Position numbers and translations under genes: made by a program. A stretch of DNA of 64,000 nucleotides from DASXHZ01 sp036488085 (GTDB lineage: Bacteria > Acidobacteriota > Thermoanaerobaculia > Gp7-AA8), in the NCBI GenBank assembly GCA_036488085.1, contig DASXHZ010000053.1:16831-80830 (forward strand). Direction: 5' to 3'. Shown here in pieces: positions 1 to 8,955 of the stretch (position 1 is the stretch's first letter; every line of letters starts with the position of its first letter). The notes beneath the pieces were generated by a model, which saw only the letters and a list, made by a program, of their open reading frames with translations, did not search any database and had not been told where the DNA came from.

Positions 1-423
1 CGGCCGGTGCTCGCCCCTCTCGCCGAGTCCCACGCGCTGGAGCAGCTCCTCGGCGCGCGTCCGGCGCTCCGACGGCTTCATGCCGCCGAACAGCATCGGT
101 AGCTCGACGTTCTCGAGCGAGGTGATGTGCGGGAGCAGGTTGAAGTTCTGGAAGACGAAGCCGACGCGGCGATTGCGGATCTCGGCGAGTTGATCGCGTG
201 TCACGCCCGCGACGTTCTCGCCTGCGAGCTGATACTCGCCGGAAGACGGCGTGTCGAGGCAACCAAGAAGATTCATCAGAGTCGATTTGCCGGAGCCAGA
301 GGGGCCGACGATCGCGACCAGCTCCCCTTCGTCGATCTGGAGGTCGATCCCTTTGAGCGCCTCGACCTTCACCTTCCCGGTGTCGTAGACCTTGCGAATC
401 TGATTCATCGAGATGATCGCCAT
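1..423 (-). CDS. ABC transporter ATP-binding protein, MacB/LolD type (3' part outside window)
   Basis: N-terminal 141 codons of an ABC ATPase; the rest lies beyond the window edge. The protein starts MAIISMNQIRKVYDTG. It shows a Walker A loop (GPSGSGKST, about residues 40-48) and the Q-loop region FQNFNLLP (about residues 91-98); the ABC signature and Walker B are off the window. Motifs and spacing fit the MacB/LolD/FtsE class that powers FtsX-type permeases. The start is only 8 bp after the stop of the upstream permease, so it is the last gene of the adaptor-permease-permease-ATPase operon. It presumably energises export by those two permeases; the substrate is unknown. Confidence 0.9.
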   Translation of the reverse strand, partial: MAIISMNQIRKVYDTGKVKVEALKGIDLQIDEGELVAIVGPSGSGKSTLMNLLGCLDTPSSGEYQLAGENVAGVTRDQLAEIRNRRVGFVFQNFNLLPHITSLENVELPMLFGGMKPSERRTRAEELLQRVGLGERGEHRP

Positions 424-431
424 ATCGCTTC

Positions 432-1688
432 CTATTCGTAACGTAGCGTAGCCGCGGGGTCGACGGACGCGGCGCGCCGCGCGGGGAAGTAGCCTGCGAG
501 AAGCCCGATCATGCCGAGGATCAGCGAGGTCGCGACACCGATCTGCGGCGAGAGCGTCGGACGTCCGAGGAAGGACATCACCTTGTTCTGTTCGATCGGG
601 ATGAAGCTCGTGAGCGAGACGATCAACGTTGCGATGATGATTCCCGCGGCGCCGCCGATGAGCGTGTAGATGATCCCCTCGAGCACGAACGGCACGATGA
701 TCCAGCGCCGTTTCGCTCCTAGGGCCATCTTCACGCCGATCTCTCGCGTCCGTTCCTTGACGACCGCGTACATGATGTTCGCCACGCCGACGCCGCCGAT
801 GATGAGCGTGAGTCCGCCGACGATGCCGAGGAACAGCTCGATGCCGACCATCATGTTGTGGAGCTGCGCGGCGGACTTGACCATGTCCCAGGTGCCGAGC
901 GCGCGGTCGTCGCCCGGGTCGTACTGATACTTCGCGCCGAGGATCTCGTTCAGTTTCTTCAGCTCCGGCTTCATCTCCTCGGGAGTCCGCGTCTCGATGA
1001 CGAGATTGTTCAGCCGGTCTCGCCCGAACTGCGCGCGGAAGGTGGAGATGGGGACGATGGCGTGATTCGCGTCGGGACCGCCGTACATCGACATCTGCGT
1101 CTTGTGCTTCATGACGCCGATGACGGTGTAGGGAGAGTTGGCGATCATGAGCGTCTTTCCGACCGGGTCGGAGTCGCCGAAGATGTTCTTCGCCATCTCG
1201 TCGCCGAGGAAGATGACGCGGCGGCGCTGCTGGTCGTCGACCGGCGTAATGAACCGGCCGCCGGCCTGCGGATAGTGGACGCGCGCATCGCCGTACTCCG
1301 GGTTCGTGCCGATGATTCGCCCATTGATGGTCTGCCGTCCGTAGGTGACGTTCGTTCGGTACGACACGACCTCGCCAAAGACCGCCGCGAGTTCCGGCAT
1401 GCGTTCCCGGAGCATGTCGACGTCATCGATGCGGACGCGCACCGAGCGGCCGGGCGGCATGCCCTTGTACGGTTTCTGCGTCTCGCCAGGCCACATGACG
1501 GCGAGGTTCGAGCCGGTGGCGCGGCGGTTCTTCTCGAGCTGTCGCTTCATCCCTTCGCCGAATGCGAGGAGCAACAGGATCGCGACCGTCCCCCACGCGA
1601 TCGCCGCGATCGTGAGATACGCGCGTTTCTTCTGCAGCCGCGAAGAGGTCGCGAAGAGCGTGAAGATGACGTGGAAGTCGGTATTCAT
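432..1688 (-). CDS. ABC transporter permease, MacB-like (FtsX family)
   Basis: 418 aa. One N-terminal membrane segment (about residues 24-45) is followed by a large periplasmic MacB_PCD-type domain and a C-terminal FtsX domain with three membrane segments (about 280-405). The coupling region carries KERTREIGVKMALGAK, the hallmark of MacB-family permeases. It lies between the paralogous permease and the ATPase and probably forms a heterodimer with the first permease. Expected role is export of small molecules or peptides or periplasmic mechanotransmission with the MacA-like adaptor. The substrate cannot be read from sequence. Confidence 0.9.
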   Translation of the reverse strand: MNTDFHVIFTLFATSSRLQKKRAYLTIAAIAWGTVAILLLLAFGEGMKRQLEKNRRATGSNLAVMWPGETQKPYKGMPPGRSVRVRIDDVDMLRERMPELAAVFGEVVSYRTNVTYGRQTINGRIIGTNPEYGDARVHYPQAGGRFITPVDDQQRRRVIFLGDEMAKNIFGDSDPVGKTLMIANSPYTVIGVMKHKTQMSMYGGPDANHAIVPISTFRAQFGRDRLNNLVIETRTPEEMKPELKKLNEILGAKYQYDPGDDRALGTWDMVKSAAQLHNMMVGIELFLGIVGGLTLIIGGVGVANIMYAVVKERTREIGVKMALGAKRRWIIVPFVLEGIIYTLIGGAAGIIIATLIVSLTSFIPIEQNKVMSFLGRPTLSPQIGVATSLILGMIGLLAGYFPARRAASVDPAATLRYE

Positions 1689-1694
1689 GATCGT

Positions 1695-1766
1695 AGAGTG
1701 CAGAGCGGAGAGCGCGGAGCGCAGAGAGTCTGTGTTGACCCTGCGCTCTGCGCTCTGTGCTCTGCC
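1695..1766. repeat. Imperfect inverted repeat between the two permease genes
   Basis: A GA-rich left arm (about 1695-1726, repeats of GCAGAGCG/GAGAGCGC) faces a complementary CT-rich right arm (about 1741-1766, CTCTGCGCTCTG). In the minus-strand operon transcript this would fold into a long stem. It could be an interspersed palindromic repeat or an RNA structure that tunes expression of the second permease; the sequence alone does not decide. Confidence 0.6.
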
Positions 1767-1776
1767 ATCTGCCTTT

Positions 1777-3009
1777 TCATAGCTTCATCGCCACGACGGG
1801 ATCGAGACGCGAGGCGTCGCGGGCGGGGAAGTAGCCGGCCACGAGGCCGACGGCGCCGAGGGCGGCGGCCGTGAGCGCTGCGACGAGTGGCGAGACCTCG
1901 GGCTTACCGACGTAGTCGTACAGCGATGCCGGGAAGACGGCGCAGATGCTGAGCGAGATCACGAAACCGATTGCGCCGCCCATCATCGTCACCAGCAGCG
2001 TCTCGATGAGGAACTGCGAGAGGATCCAGCGCTGCTTCGCGCCGAGGGCCATCTTGACCCCGATCTCGCGCGTTCGTTCCTCGACGACGACGTTCATGAT
2101 GTTCGACACGCCGATGCCGCCGACGATCAGCGTCAGCACGCCGATGATGCCGAGGAACGAGTTGAACGCCAGCATAAAGATGTCGAAGAACGCGAACTGC
2201 TCGGTCGTGTCCCAGCACGATAGCGCTTCCTTGTCCGTCGGATCGAAACGCAGTCGCTTCGCGAGGCCCGCGCGCAGGCGGTCGATGACCGCTTTCGTGT
2301 CGCCCGCGACGTTCGCCTGGAAGATCATGTTGTCGATGTACTTGTCGCCGTTCAGTGCACGGAACGTCGTCGACGGGATGAACATCTTCTCGTTGTCGGG
2401 CCCCGAGTAGTTCGAGTCCTGGTCTTTCTTGACGAGCACGCCGATGACGGTGAACGGCGAGTGCTGGACGAGAATCGTCTTGCCGATCGGATCGGTGCCC
2501 TCGCCGAAGATATTCGTGGCGAGCTTGTTGCCGAGGAATGCGACGCGGCGCGACTGATCAAGATCGGGGGCGTCGATGAAACGGCCGCCCATCTCCGGCA
2601 CGCAGTTGCGCATCTTGCCGAATTCGGGCGTGATGCCGGACGTATCGACCGACATTGTCTTCGCCGCGTACTCCACCTTCATGTTGTTCGAATACTCGCC
2701 GGAGATCGCCTTGAGGCCCGGCGTGTCGCGGACGGCGGCGAGGTCGTCGTCGGTGATGCGGATCTTTCGCCCCTTGCCGAGGCCTTCGAACGTCATCGAC
2801 GTGAGGCCGGGCCAGGCGATGACGATGCGGTCGCCGAGCGCCGCGGTCGTATAGATCAGGTGCTTGTGCAGCCCGTTCCCGAACGCGAGCATCAGCGAGA
2901 TCGCCACGGTGCCCCACACGATCCCGAAGACGGTGAGAAAGGTACGCAGCTTCTCCGCGCGAATGTCGCGGAGAAGCTGCCGGAAGACGTCTTTCAGGTT
3001 GAGTGTCAT
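1777..3009 (-). CDS. ABC transporter permease, MacB-like (FtsX family)
   Basis: 410 aa paralogue of the downstream permease, with the same architecture: an N-terminal membrane segment (about 22-45), a periplasmic domain and a C-terminal FtsX domain with three helices. The coupling motif is EERTREIGVKMALGAK, and the C-terminus is GYFPARDASRLDPVVAMKL, typical for the family. It starts 7 bp after the stop of the adaptor gene, so the operon order is adaptor, permease, permease, ATPase. Two non-identical permease subunits with one ATPase suggest a heterodimeric MacB-like complex. Confidence 0.9.
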   Translation of the reverse strand: MTLNLKDVFRQLLRDIRAEKLRTFLTVFGIVWGTVAISLMLAFGNGLHKHLIYTTAALGDRIVIAWPGLTSMTFEGLGKGRKIRITDDDLAAVRDTPGLKAISGEYSNNMKVEYAAKTMSVDTSGITPEFGKMRNCVPEMGGRFIDAPDLDQSRRVAFLGNKLATNIFGEGTDPIGKTILVQHSPFTVIGVLVKKDQDSNYSGPDNEKMFIPSTTFRALNGDKYIDNMIFQANVAGDTKAVIDRLRAGLAKRLRFDPTDKEALSCWDTTEQFAFFDIFMLAFNSFLGIIGVLTLIVGGIGVSNIMNVVVEERTREIGVKMALGAKQRWILSQFLIETLLVTMMGGAIGFVISLSICAVFPASLYDYVGKPEVSPLVAALTAAALGAVGLVAGYFPARDASRLDPVVAMKL

Positions 3010-3016
3010 GGCCGTC

Positions 3017-4114
3017 TTACGAGATCTCTTTCGGCGGACGCTCGACCAGGCGGTCGCCTTTCTTCACACCCGCGAGGACTTCGACGTTCAGCCCATCGCT
3101 GATGCCGGTCTTGATCTCGACCTTCTTCGGCTGCGCTTTCGGATCGGCCTGCGCGATCTCGACGGACGCTTTCTTCCCTCCGTCCTCGTACGTGACGAGG
3201 CGCTCCGGGATCGTCAGGACGTCTTTCTTCTCGCGGATGATGACATCCGCGTTCGCCGAATAGCCGGCGCGTAGCGTGACCTTCTGGTTCGGATCGAGCT
3301 CGATCTCAACGTCGAACAGCGTCGCGCCCTCTTTCTGCTGCGCCTGCGGCGCGATGCGGGAAAGCTTGCCGGTGACGACGTCGCTCGGCAGCGCGCCAAC
3401 TTTGATGCGGGCCGGCATGCCGACGTGCATCTTGCCGACGTCGATCTCGTCGACGGTCCCTTTGAAAATGATGTCGGACATGTCGGCGATCGTCGCCATC
3501 TCGGTGCCCGGCTGATACGAGGTGAGGGGGACGATCGGATCGCCCGGGTTGACGCTACGCGTGAGGACTGTGCCGGCCGCTGGCGCGGTGATGATCGACT
3601 CGGTGCCGGACTGCGTCAGACGGCCCTTACGGGTCAGGTCGCGGTTCTGCACGGCTTTTTCGAGGGCGACGCGCGCCAGCTCGAACGCCTCGCGCTTCTG
3701 GTCGGCGTCCGATTTCGGCAGGACGCCCGATTTCGAGAGCTCGTTGGAACGGTCGAAGTCGGTCTTGGCCCGGTCGTACGACGCCTGGGCCGAATCGACC
3801 TGACGGTCGACCTCGGTGACTTCGAGCGGCGTCGGATCGGGCCCGATCTCAAACAGCGCATCGCCGGCGCGAACGGTATCGCCCACTTCAACCAGCGCGC
3901 GCCGGACGATGCCTGAGATTTTCGACTTCACCTGAAACTTCTGTCGCGGCTGGATTTGTCCGACGGCGACCGCCTTTTCCACGATCGAGCCGCTGGTGAC
4001 GTCCACCAGCTTCGGACCCTTGTCACCCTTGCCGTTGCGCGACCATGCGTACACGGCCGCGCTCGCGCCGGCGAGCACCACGAGGATCAGCAGAGTCTTC
4101 CAAAGCTTCCGCAT
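3017..4114 (-). CDS. Periplasmic adaptor subunit, MacA/HlyD family
   Basis: 365 aa. An N-terminal membrane anchor (about 5-24) is followed by a barrel-sandwich (lipoyl-like) half at about 45-95, a charged helical hairpin (about 100-150), the second lipoyl half (about 168-190), then beta-barrel and membrane-proximal domains. This is the classical MacA/HlyD adaptor layout. A GGAG ribosome site precedes the ATG. It is the first gene of a four-gene efflux operon. No TolC-like outer-membrane factor is present here, so the exit duct must be encoded elsewhere. Confidence 0.9.
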   Translation of the reverse strand: MRKLWKTLLILVVLAGASAAVYAWSRNGKGDKGPKLVDVTSGSIVEKAVAVGQIQPRQKFQVKSKISGIVRRALVEVGDTVRAGDALFEIGPDPTPLEVTEVDRQVDSAQASYDRAKTDFDRSNELSKSGVLPKSDADQKREAFELARVALEKAVQNRDLTRKGRLTQSGTESIITAPAAGTVLTRSVNPGDPIVPLTSYQPGTEMATIADMSDIIFKGTVDEIDVGKMHVGMPARIKVGALPSDVVTGKLSRIAPQAQQKEGATLFDVEIELDPNQKVTLRAGYSANADVIIREKKDVLTIPERLVTYEDGGKKASVEIAQADPKAQPKKVEIKTGISDGLNVEVLAGVKKGDRLVERPPKEIS

Positions 4115-4192
4115 ACGTGTCTCCCGTTTTGGTGAATACGTGGTGATAGACGTTGGGTTGCGTGCTGAGGTTGGCTATCCTCGACAACTCTC

Positions 4193-4915
4193 ATGTGTTT
4201 AATCGCCCTTGCCCATGACGCCCACCCCGACCTTCCGCTCGTCCTCGCGGCGAACCGCGACGAGGACTACGACCGCCCTACGCTCGCGGCGGCCTTCTGG
4301 AACGAGGCGTCGAACGTAGTCGGAGGACGCGACGCGAGGCATCGCGGGAGCTGGCTGGCGGTGACGCGCGACGGGCGGGTGGCAGCCGTGACGAACGTCC
4401 GCGGCGGCGAGAACACGACCGGCCGTTCGCGCGGGCTGCTCGTCAGCGACTACGTCAAGTCGGCCGTCGATCCGATGAGTTACGCGCGCAATGTCGCCGA
4501 TCATGCGGGCGACTACGCCGGGTTCCACCTCGTCGCCGGTGTGATTGGCGGGACGTTCGTGCACGCCGGCACGGAAGTGCGAACGATTGCGCCTGGAAGC
4601 ATCTTCGCCATCAGCAACGGTCCAGTCGATGCCAAATGGGAGAAGGTGGCGCAAGTCGAGAAGATCGTCGCCGAGCTGCTCGCCCTCACCTCCGACCCGC
4701 AACTCATCACGCTCTCGCTCCTGAACTTCCTCGCTACGTCGTCGACCAACGCGACCAAGCTCGAAGAACAGGTGTTCGTCACCAGCCCGCGCTACGGCAC
4801 CCGCTCGTCGACCGTCATCGTCGCGACCGCCGACGAGATCCACTTCACGGAGCGCAGCTACTCACGCGGCGGCGTCGCCGACGGCGGCGGCGTCCGGATC
4901 ACATTGGCGCGATAG
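4193..4915 (+). CDS. NRDE family protein (TANGO2-like)
   Basis: 240 aa. It starts MCLIAL, with Cys2 exposed after Met removal as in Ntn-hydrolase-like members, and carries the family-defining NRDE at residues 21-24. Further family blocks are GSWLAVTRDGRVAAVTNVR and the GRSRGLLV region. Length matches bacterial NRDE proteins (about 230-260 aa). Human TANGO2 is linked to haem or lipid handling, but the bacterial role is not settled. The gene stands alone, divergent from the efflux operon. A TATCCT box (4176-4181) lies 11 bp before the ATG, implying a very short leader. Confidence 0.85.
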   Translation: MCLIALAHDAHPDLPLVLAANRDEDYDRPTLAAAFWNEASNVVGGRDARHRGSWLAVTRDGRVAAVTNVRGGENTTGRSRGLLVSDYVKSAVDPMSYARNVADHAGDYAGFHLVAGVIGGTFVHAGTEVRTIAPGSIFAISNGPVDAKWEKVAQVEKIVAELLALTSDPQLITLSLLNFLATSSTNATKLEEQVFVTSPRYGTRSSTVIVATADEIHFTERSYSRGGVADGGGVRITLAR

Positions 4916-4934
4916 CCGCACAGGTCGCTCGGCG

Positions 4935-5228
4935 ATGCGACCGACAATCGTCGCCTGCGTTCTCGCCGCCCTCGTCGGATGCTCGAAAGCCTCCGACAGC
5001 GAGAAGATCGCGAAGGAGGCGCAGTCGTGGACAGCGACGCTGGAGCTGGCGTCGCGGGGGCTGGCGCAGCACGACCTTCCGCCGCGTTACGCGCGCCAGG
5101 TCGCCGACGTCGCGGAGAAGGCAGTGTCGAAAGACATCGAGAAGGCGGACGATGACGAGTCGCGCAACGCCTGCAAGAACGCGCTCGAGTCGGCGCGGCG
5201 GCTTCGCCAAGCGGCCGGGGTGCGATGA
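4935..5228 (+). CDS. Small predicted lipoprotein
   Basis: 97 aa. A short signal peptide ends in the lipobox LVGC (Cys16), followed by a helical, charged mature region of about 80 residues. I recognise no domain. It is the first gene of a tightly overlapping operon (ATGA overlap with the transporter gene), so it may be an accessory of the Nramp-like transporter. It is probably anchored to a membrane facing the periplasm. Confidence 0.75.
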   Translation: MRPTIVACVLAALVGCSKASDSEKIAKEAQSWTATLELASRGLAQHDLPPRYARQVADVAEKAVSKDIEKADDDESRNACKNALESARRLRQAAGVR

Positions 5229-6442
5229 ACCTCCTCGAAGTCGCCCTCGGCATCATCACCGGCATCGGCGGCTTCCTTGAGGTCGGCTCCATCGCGACGA
5301 GTGCCGACGGCGGCGCGTCGTTCCGCTTTCAACTCATCTGGGCACTCGCGCTGGCGACGATCTGCCTCATCTTTCTGACTGAGATGTCCGGCCGCCTGGC
5401 CGCCGTGTCGAAGCACTCGGTCGCCGACGCCGTGCGCGAGGAGTTCGGCTTCAACTTCACGATCGTTCCGCGCGTGATGGAGCTCATCGTCAACTTCATG
5501 GTGCTCACCGCGGAGCTCGGCGGCGTCTGCATGGCGCTCAAGCTCGTCACCGGCTGGCCGATCCGTGTGTTCGCGATTCCAGTCATGCTGATCGTCTGGC
5601 TCCTCATCTGGGCCGGGACGCTGAAGATCATCGAGAACGGGGCGTCGATGCTCGGCCTCATCTCGATCTGTTTCGTCGTCGCCGCCTGGAAGCACCACCC
5701 GCCGCTGCATGACGTGATGCACGGGCTCGTTCCGACGATGCCGCATCACGACGCCGCGCAGTACTGGTTTTTCGCGATCAGCATCGTCGGCGCGACGATC
5801 GCACCGTTCATGCTCCACTTCTATTCGTCGGGCGCGATCGAGGACAAATGGAACGAGAAGAGCCTCGGCACGAATCGCTTCACGTCGGTCGTCGGGATGA
5901 CGTTCGGCGGCGGTGTCTCGGTCGCGGTCTTCGTCGTCGCCGCGATGGTCTTCTTCCCGGTGCACATTCAGGTCAGCCAGTACGAGCAGGTGCCGCTGAT
6001 CCTCTTCCCGACGCTCGGCCGCTGGGCGCTCCCTCTCTTCGCGGCGACCCTCGGCGTCTGCTGTTTCGGCGCGGCGATCGAGCTCGCACTCGGGACGGCG
6101 TACATGCTGGCGCAGACGCTTGGCTGGAACTGGGATGAGAACGACAAGCCGCATCGAGAGGCGCGGTTCGCGGCTTCGTATTCGATCCTTCTGCTGCTCT
6201 GCGGACTGACGCTGCTCACCGGCCTCGATCCGTTGAAGCTGACGATGTACTCGATGGCACTGACCGCCGTGATCCTGCCGTTCGTGATCGTGCCGTTCTT
6301 GATGCTGATGAATAACGAGGAGTACTTGCACGAGCACACGAACGGGCCGATCGGAAACGCGGTGGTGATCATCACGATTATCCTGTCGTCGATCATCGCC
6401 ATCGTGACGATTCCGCTGCAGCTCGCGGGAGGGGGAGGATGA
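5225..6442 (+). CDS. Nramp-related divalent cation transporter with altered metal site
   Basis: 405 aa, about eleven predicted membrane helices, LeuT-fold Nramp-like pattern. The first helix reads FLEVGSIATSADGGAS where classical Nramps have a DPGN motif. The helix-6 region reads GATIAPFMLHFYSSG where classical ones have A-x-x-MPH. The canonical Asp, Asn and Met ligands are therefore replaced (E, S, A). Loss of the coordinating Met is a known trait of Nramp-related Mg2+ transporters, so the substrate may be a hard ion rather than Mn/Fe; this is inference. Overlaps its neighbours by ATGA on both sides. Confidence 0.8.
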   Translation: MNLLEVALGIITGIGGFLEVGSIATSADGGASFRFQLIWALALATICLIFLTEMSGRLAAVSKHSVADAVREEFGFNFTIVPRVMELIVNFMVLTAELGGVCMALKLVTGWPIRVFAIPVMLIVWLLIWAGTLKIIENGASMLGLISICFVVAAWKHHPPLHDVMHGLVPTMPHHDAAQYWFFAISIVGATIAPFMLHFYSSGAIEDKWNEKSLGTNRFTSVVGMTFGGGVSVAVFVVAAMVFFPVHIQVSQYEQVPLILFPTLGRWALPLFAATLGVCCFGAAIELALGTAYMLAQTLGWNWDENDKPHREARFAASYSILLLLCGLTLLTGLDPLKLTMYSMALTAVILPFVIVPFLMLMNNEEYLHEHTNGPIGNAVVIITIILSSIIAIVTIPLQLAGGGG

Positions 6443-6792
6443 AGCTGGTCGGCAACCTCCTCGACCAGCAGATGGTCGACTCCAACGACAAAAAGTTCGG
6501 GAAGGTCGACGGCGTCGTGCTCGAGGTACGCGACGACGGGACGGCGCGCGTCGCATTCATCGAAGAGGGATCGCCGGTCCTCGGGCGGCGGATCGGCAAG
6601 CGCTCCGAGCGATGGGCCCTCGCGTTGAGCAAACGCCTCGGCGTCCGCCGCGAGCCGCGCTATCGGATTCCGTGGGAGAAGGTGCTCGACGTCGGGGTCG
6701 ACGTCAAAGTCGATATCGACGGGAAGAATGAGCCGCCGCAGGACTGGGAGCGGTGGTGGGGCCGCGTGCTGTCGAAGTTGCCATTCTCATGA
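6439..6792 (+). CDS. PRC-barrel-like protein 1
   Basis: 117 aa. The N-terminal half (LLDQQMVDSNDKKFGKVDG) matches the PRC-barrel pattern: a small beta-barrel starting with a hydrophobic strand, then D-x-x-G-x-K-x-G-K-V. The C-terminal part is basic with a tryptophan-rich end. It overlaps the Nramp-like gene and the second PRC gene by ATGA, indicating translational coupling. PRC barrels are small interaction modules, so a cytosolic regulatory partner of the transporter is a reasonable guess. Confidence 0.7.
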   Translation: MKLVGNLLDQQMVDSNDKKFGKVDGVVLEVRDDGTARVAFIEEGSPVLGRRIGKRSERWALALSKRLGVRREPRYRIPWEKVLDVGVDVKVDIDGKNEPPQDWERWWGRVLSKLPFS

Positions 6793-7091
6793 GAGAGCTC
6801 CACGTCGAGTTGTTGACCGGACGCAAAGTCGTCGATCGCAACGGCAAGAAGATCGGCCGGATCGAGGAGATCGTTGCCGAGTATCGCGGGAACGAGTTGA
6901 TCGTCGAGGAGGTCCACGTCGGCACCCGCGGATTCGCCGAGCGCTTCTCCCTGCGCGGCGTCGGCGACGCGTTCACGAGCGTTTTCGGCGCGCGCCTGCG
7001 CGACAAGACGCCGGCGAGGCTGCGGTGGGAAGACCTCGACTTCAGTGACCCGGAGCATCCGCGCCTGAAGGTTGCGATCGAGGAGTTGTGA
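6789..7091 (+). CDS. PRC-barrel-like protein 2
   Basis: 100 aa. The start at 6789 is chosen because it gives the ATGA overlap seen throughout this operon; an upstream start in the same frame would run 39 bp into the preceding gene. The N-terminus (LLTGRKVVDRNGKKIGRIEE) is a PRC-barrel repeat. It is similar in size and layout to the preceding protein, so the pair probably arose by duplication and may form a heterodimer. Last gene of the lipoprotein/transporter/PRC/PRC operon. Confidence 0.75.
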   Translation: MRELHVELLTGRKVVDRNGKKIGRIEEIVAEYRGNELIVEEVHVGTRGFAERFSLRGVGDAFTSVFGARLRDKTPARLRWEDLDFSDPEHPRLKVAIEEL

Positions 7092-7095
7092 GTTG

Positions 7096-8955
7096 TCAGT
7101 GACCGGTCACTGGTGACTGGAGGGGCGGACGCCCGTCCGCCCGCGCGGCGTCAGCCGCGCTATCGCGCGACCGGGCGGACGAGGGCGTCCGCTCCAGGAG
7201 CACCGCGCACTCGGCGGGGATCTTCCACTCCTCGAATCCTTCGCTGCTGCTCGACCAGAGGAGTGACCATTCGGAGCCGAGGGGGAGGGCGAGGAGTGGT
7301 TCGGGGACGGGGTCGAGATCGAGGCCGGAACCGAGGTTCACGATGAGGAGGCGATCGTCGCGGAAGCGAATGACGAATGCCGCATCGCCGAGCACCGCGC
7401 CGTCGAGGATCGCGGTCGGGTAAGAGCGGCGGAGCGCGATCAGCTCCTTGTACAGCGTCAGCGTTTCACCGTTCGTCTCGCGTTCGCTCCAGTCGATCTT
7501 GCATCTCTCGAAGGTTGCGAGGTCCTCCGGCGGCGCGAGCTGATCGACGATTTTCTCGATCGACGGGAACTGCGACAGAAACTCGGCCCGCCCTTTTCGC
7601 ACGGCCGCCGCTAGCTCCGGCTTGTGGTCGGCGAAGTAGAGAAACGGCTTCGACGATCCGAATTCCTGCCCCTGAAACAGCAGCGGCGTCTGCGGAGTGA
7701 GGAGCAGCAGCGCCACGATGGCGCGGTAGCGGCCGGGCGACGTCAACTGAAACGCGCGTTCGCCTCGGGCGGAGTTCGCGACCTGATCGTGGTTCTCGAG
7801 GTACTGCACGAGGTGCCACGGCTCGATGTCGATCGACGGCGAGCCGCGACGCTGCTTCTGCCACGCGTACCACTGGCCCTGATAGAGGAACCCGTGCTTT
7901 GCCATCGACACGAACTCCTGCGGCGTGCCGCGGTAGTCGGTGTAGTACGCCTCCCGCTGTCCGGTGAGCGCCACGAGCGCGGAGTGCTGCCAGTCGTCGT
8001 TCCACATCGCGTCGAGCCCGTACTCCTTCACGAGCGTGCGATTCTGCCCCTCGTTCTCGGCGACGACGAAGATCGTCCGATCGCCGGCCGCGTCGCGCGC
8101 CGCGCGGGTGATGTCGGCGAGGATGTGAGGGTCGGTCGGATCGTGGATGTCCTGCGTTGCATCAAGACGCAGGCCGTCGAGATGAAACTCGTCGATCCAA
8201 TACGCGGCGTTCTGGGAGCAGAACTCCCGAACGCCATCACTCTCGAAGTTGATCGCCTCGCCCCAGTCGTTCTTGTAGCGCTTCGTGAAGTAGTCGGGAG
8301 TGAACTTCGTGAGGTAACAGCCGTCGGGCCCGAAGTGGTTGTAGACGACGTCGAGGATGACGCCGAGGCCGTTGGCGTGTGCCGCGTCGACGAACCGGCG
8401 GAAATCGTCCGGCGTCCCGTAGACGTGCAGGGGAGCGAACAGATCGACGCCGTCGTAGCCCCAGCCGAAGCGGCCGGGGAACTCGTTCACCGGCATGACT
8501 TCGATCATGTTGATGCCGGCATCAGCGATCAGCGGCAGCTTCTCGATCGCGGAGAGGAACGTTCCTTCCGGCGTGAACGTGCCGATGTGGATCTCCGAGA
8601 TGATCAGCGCTTGTGGGTCGATGTGTGTGGGGCCGGCTCTTAGCCGGCCCTGGGCGGGCTGCGAGCCCGCCCCACATACCTCGCTCGCACCGTGCGGCCC
8701 TTCCGGCTGATACCGCGACGCCGGGTCGGGGTACGTATCCTCCTCGTCGTCGAGCCGGAAGCGGTATCGCGTTCCTACGCGCGCCGACGCGACGAGACCG
8801 GAGAAGTGGCCGGTCGGTTCACGCTCCAGCGGATGATCGCGGCCGTCGATCACCACCGCGGCCTTCTCTCGCGCCGGCGCCCAGACGCGGAAGTGGACGC
8901 CTTCGCCAACCGGCTCCGCGCCGATGGCTCGACGACGTGATGGAAGCGCCGTCAT
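7096..8955 (-). CDS. treZ: Malto-oligosyltrehalose trehalohydrolase
   Basis: 619 aa GH13 enzyme that releases trehalose from maltooligosyl-trehalose in the cytoplasm (TreY/TreZ route). An N-terminal E-set domain (about 10-85) precedes the catalytic barrel with nucleophile Asp265 (DGLRLDA), acid Glu300 (VVAENEG) and Asp390 (LENHDQ). TreY is not in the window. Two segments look foreign: residues 93-111 and the last ~28 residues are encoded by GC-rich palindromic repeats that also occur elsewhere in this window. The ATG overlaps the DoxX stop (ATGA). Confidence 0.92.
   Translation of the reverse strand: MTALPSRRRAIGAEPVGEGVHFRVWAPAREKAAVVIDGRDHPLEREPTGHFSGLVASARVGTRYRFRLDDEEDTYPDPASRYQPEGPHGASEVCGAGSQPAQGRLRAGPTHIDPQALIISEIHIGTFTPEGTFLSAIEKLPLIADAGINMIEVMPVNEFPGRFGWGYDGVDLFAPLHVYGTPDDFRRFVDAAHANGLGVILDVVYNHFGPDGCYLTKFTPDYFTKRYKNDWGEAINFESDGVREFCSQNAAYWIDEFHLDGLRLDATQDIHDPTDPHILADITRAARDAAGDRTIFVVAENEGQNRTLVKEYGLDAMWNDDWQHSALVALTGQREAYYTDYRGTPQEFVSMAKHGFLYQGQWYAWQKQRRGSPSIDIEPWHLVQYLENHDQVANSARGERAFQLTSPGRYRAIVALLLLTPQTPLLFQGQEFGSSKPFLYFADHKPELAAAVRKGRAEFLSQFPSIEKIVDQLAPPEDLATFERCKIDWSERETNGETLTLYKELIALRRSYPTAILDGAVLGDAAFVIRFRDDRLLIVNLGSGLDLDPVPEPLLALPLGSEWSLLWSSSSEGFEEWKIPAECAVLLERTPSSARSRDSAADAARADGRPPLQSPVTGH
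7119..7198. repeat. Palindromic repeat, family A (treZ 3' end)
   Basis: About 80 bp: GGAGGGGCGGACGCCCGTCC, a middle GCGCGGCGTCAGCCGCGC stem and a closing GGGCGGACGAGGGCGTCCG arm. It encodes the last ~28 codons of treZ. Near-identical copies lie at 19879-19963 and, as a half element, at 51800-51826. Confidence 0.85.
8623..8677. repeat. Palindromic repeat, family B (inside treZ)
   Basis: Core GGGGCCGGCTCTTAGCCGGC followed by a second GGGCGGGCT/GCCCGC stem and CCCCACA end. It sits in frame inside treZ, between the E-set domain and the barrel, adding residues 93-111. Related copies: 21437-21507, 21628-21655 and 49199-49225. Confidence 0.85.

Noticed and set aside
5087..6556. 489-codon minus-strand frame
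   Set aside because: Arg/Glu/His-rich shadow of the Nramp-like gene.
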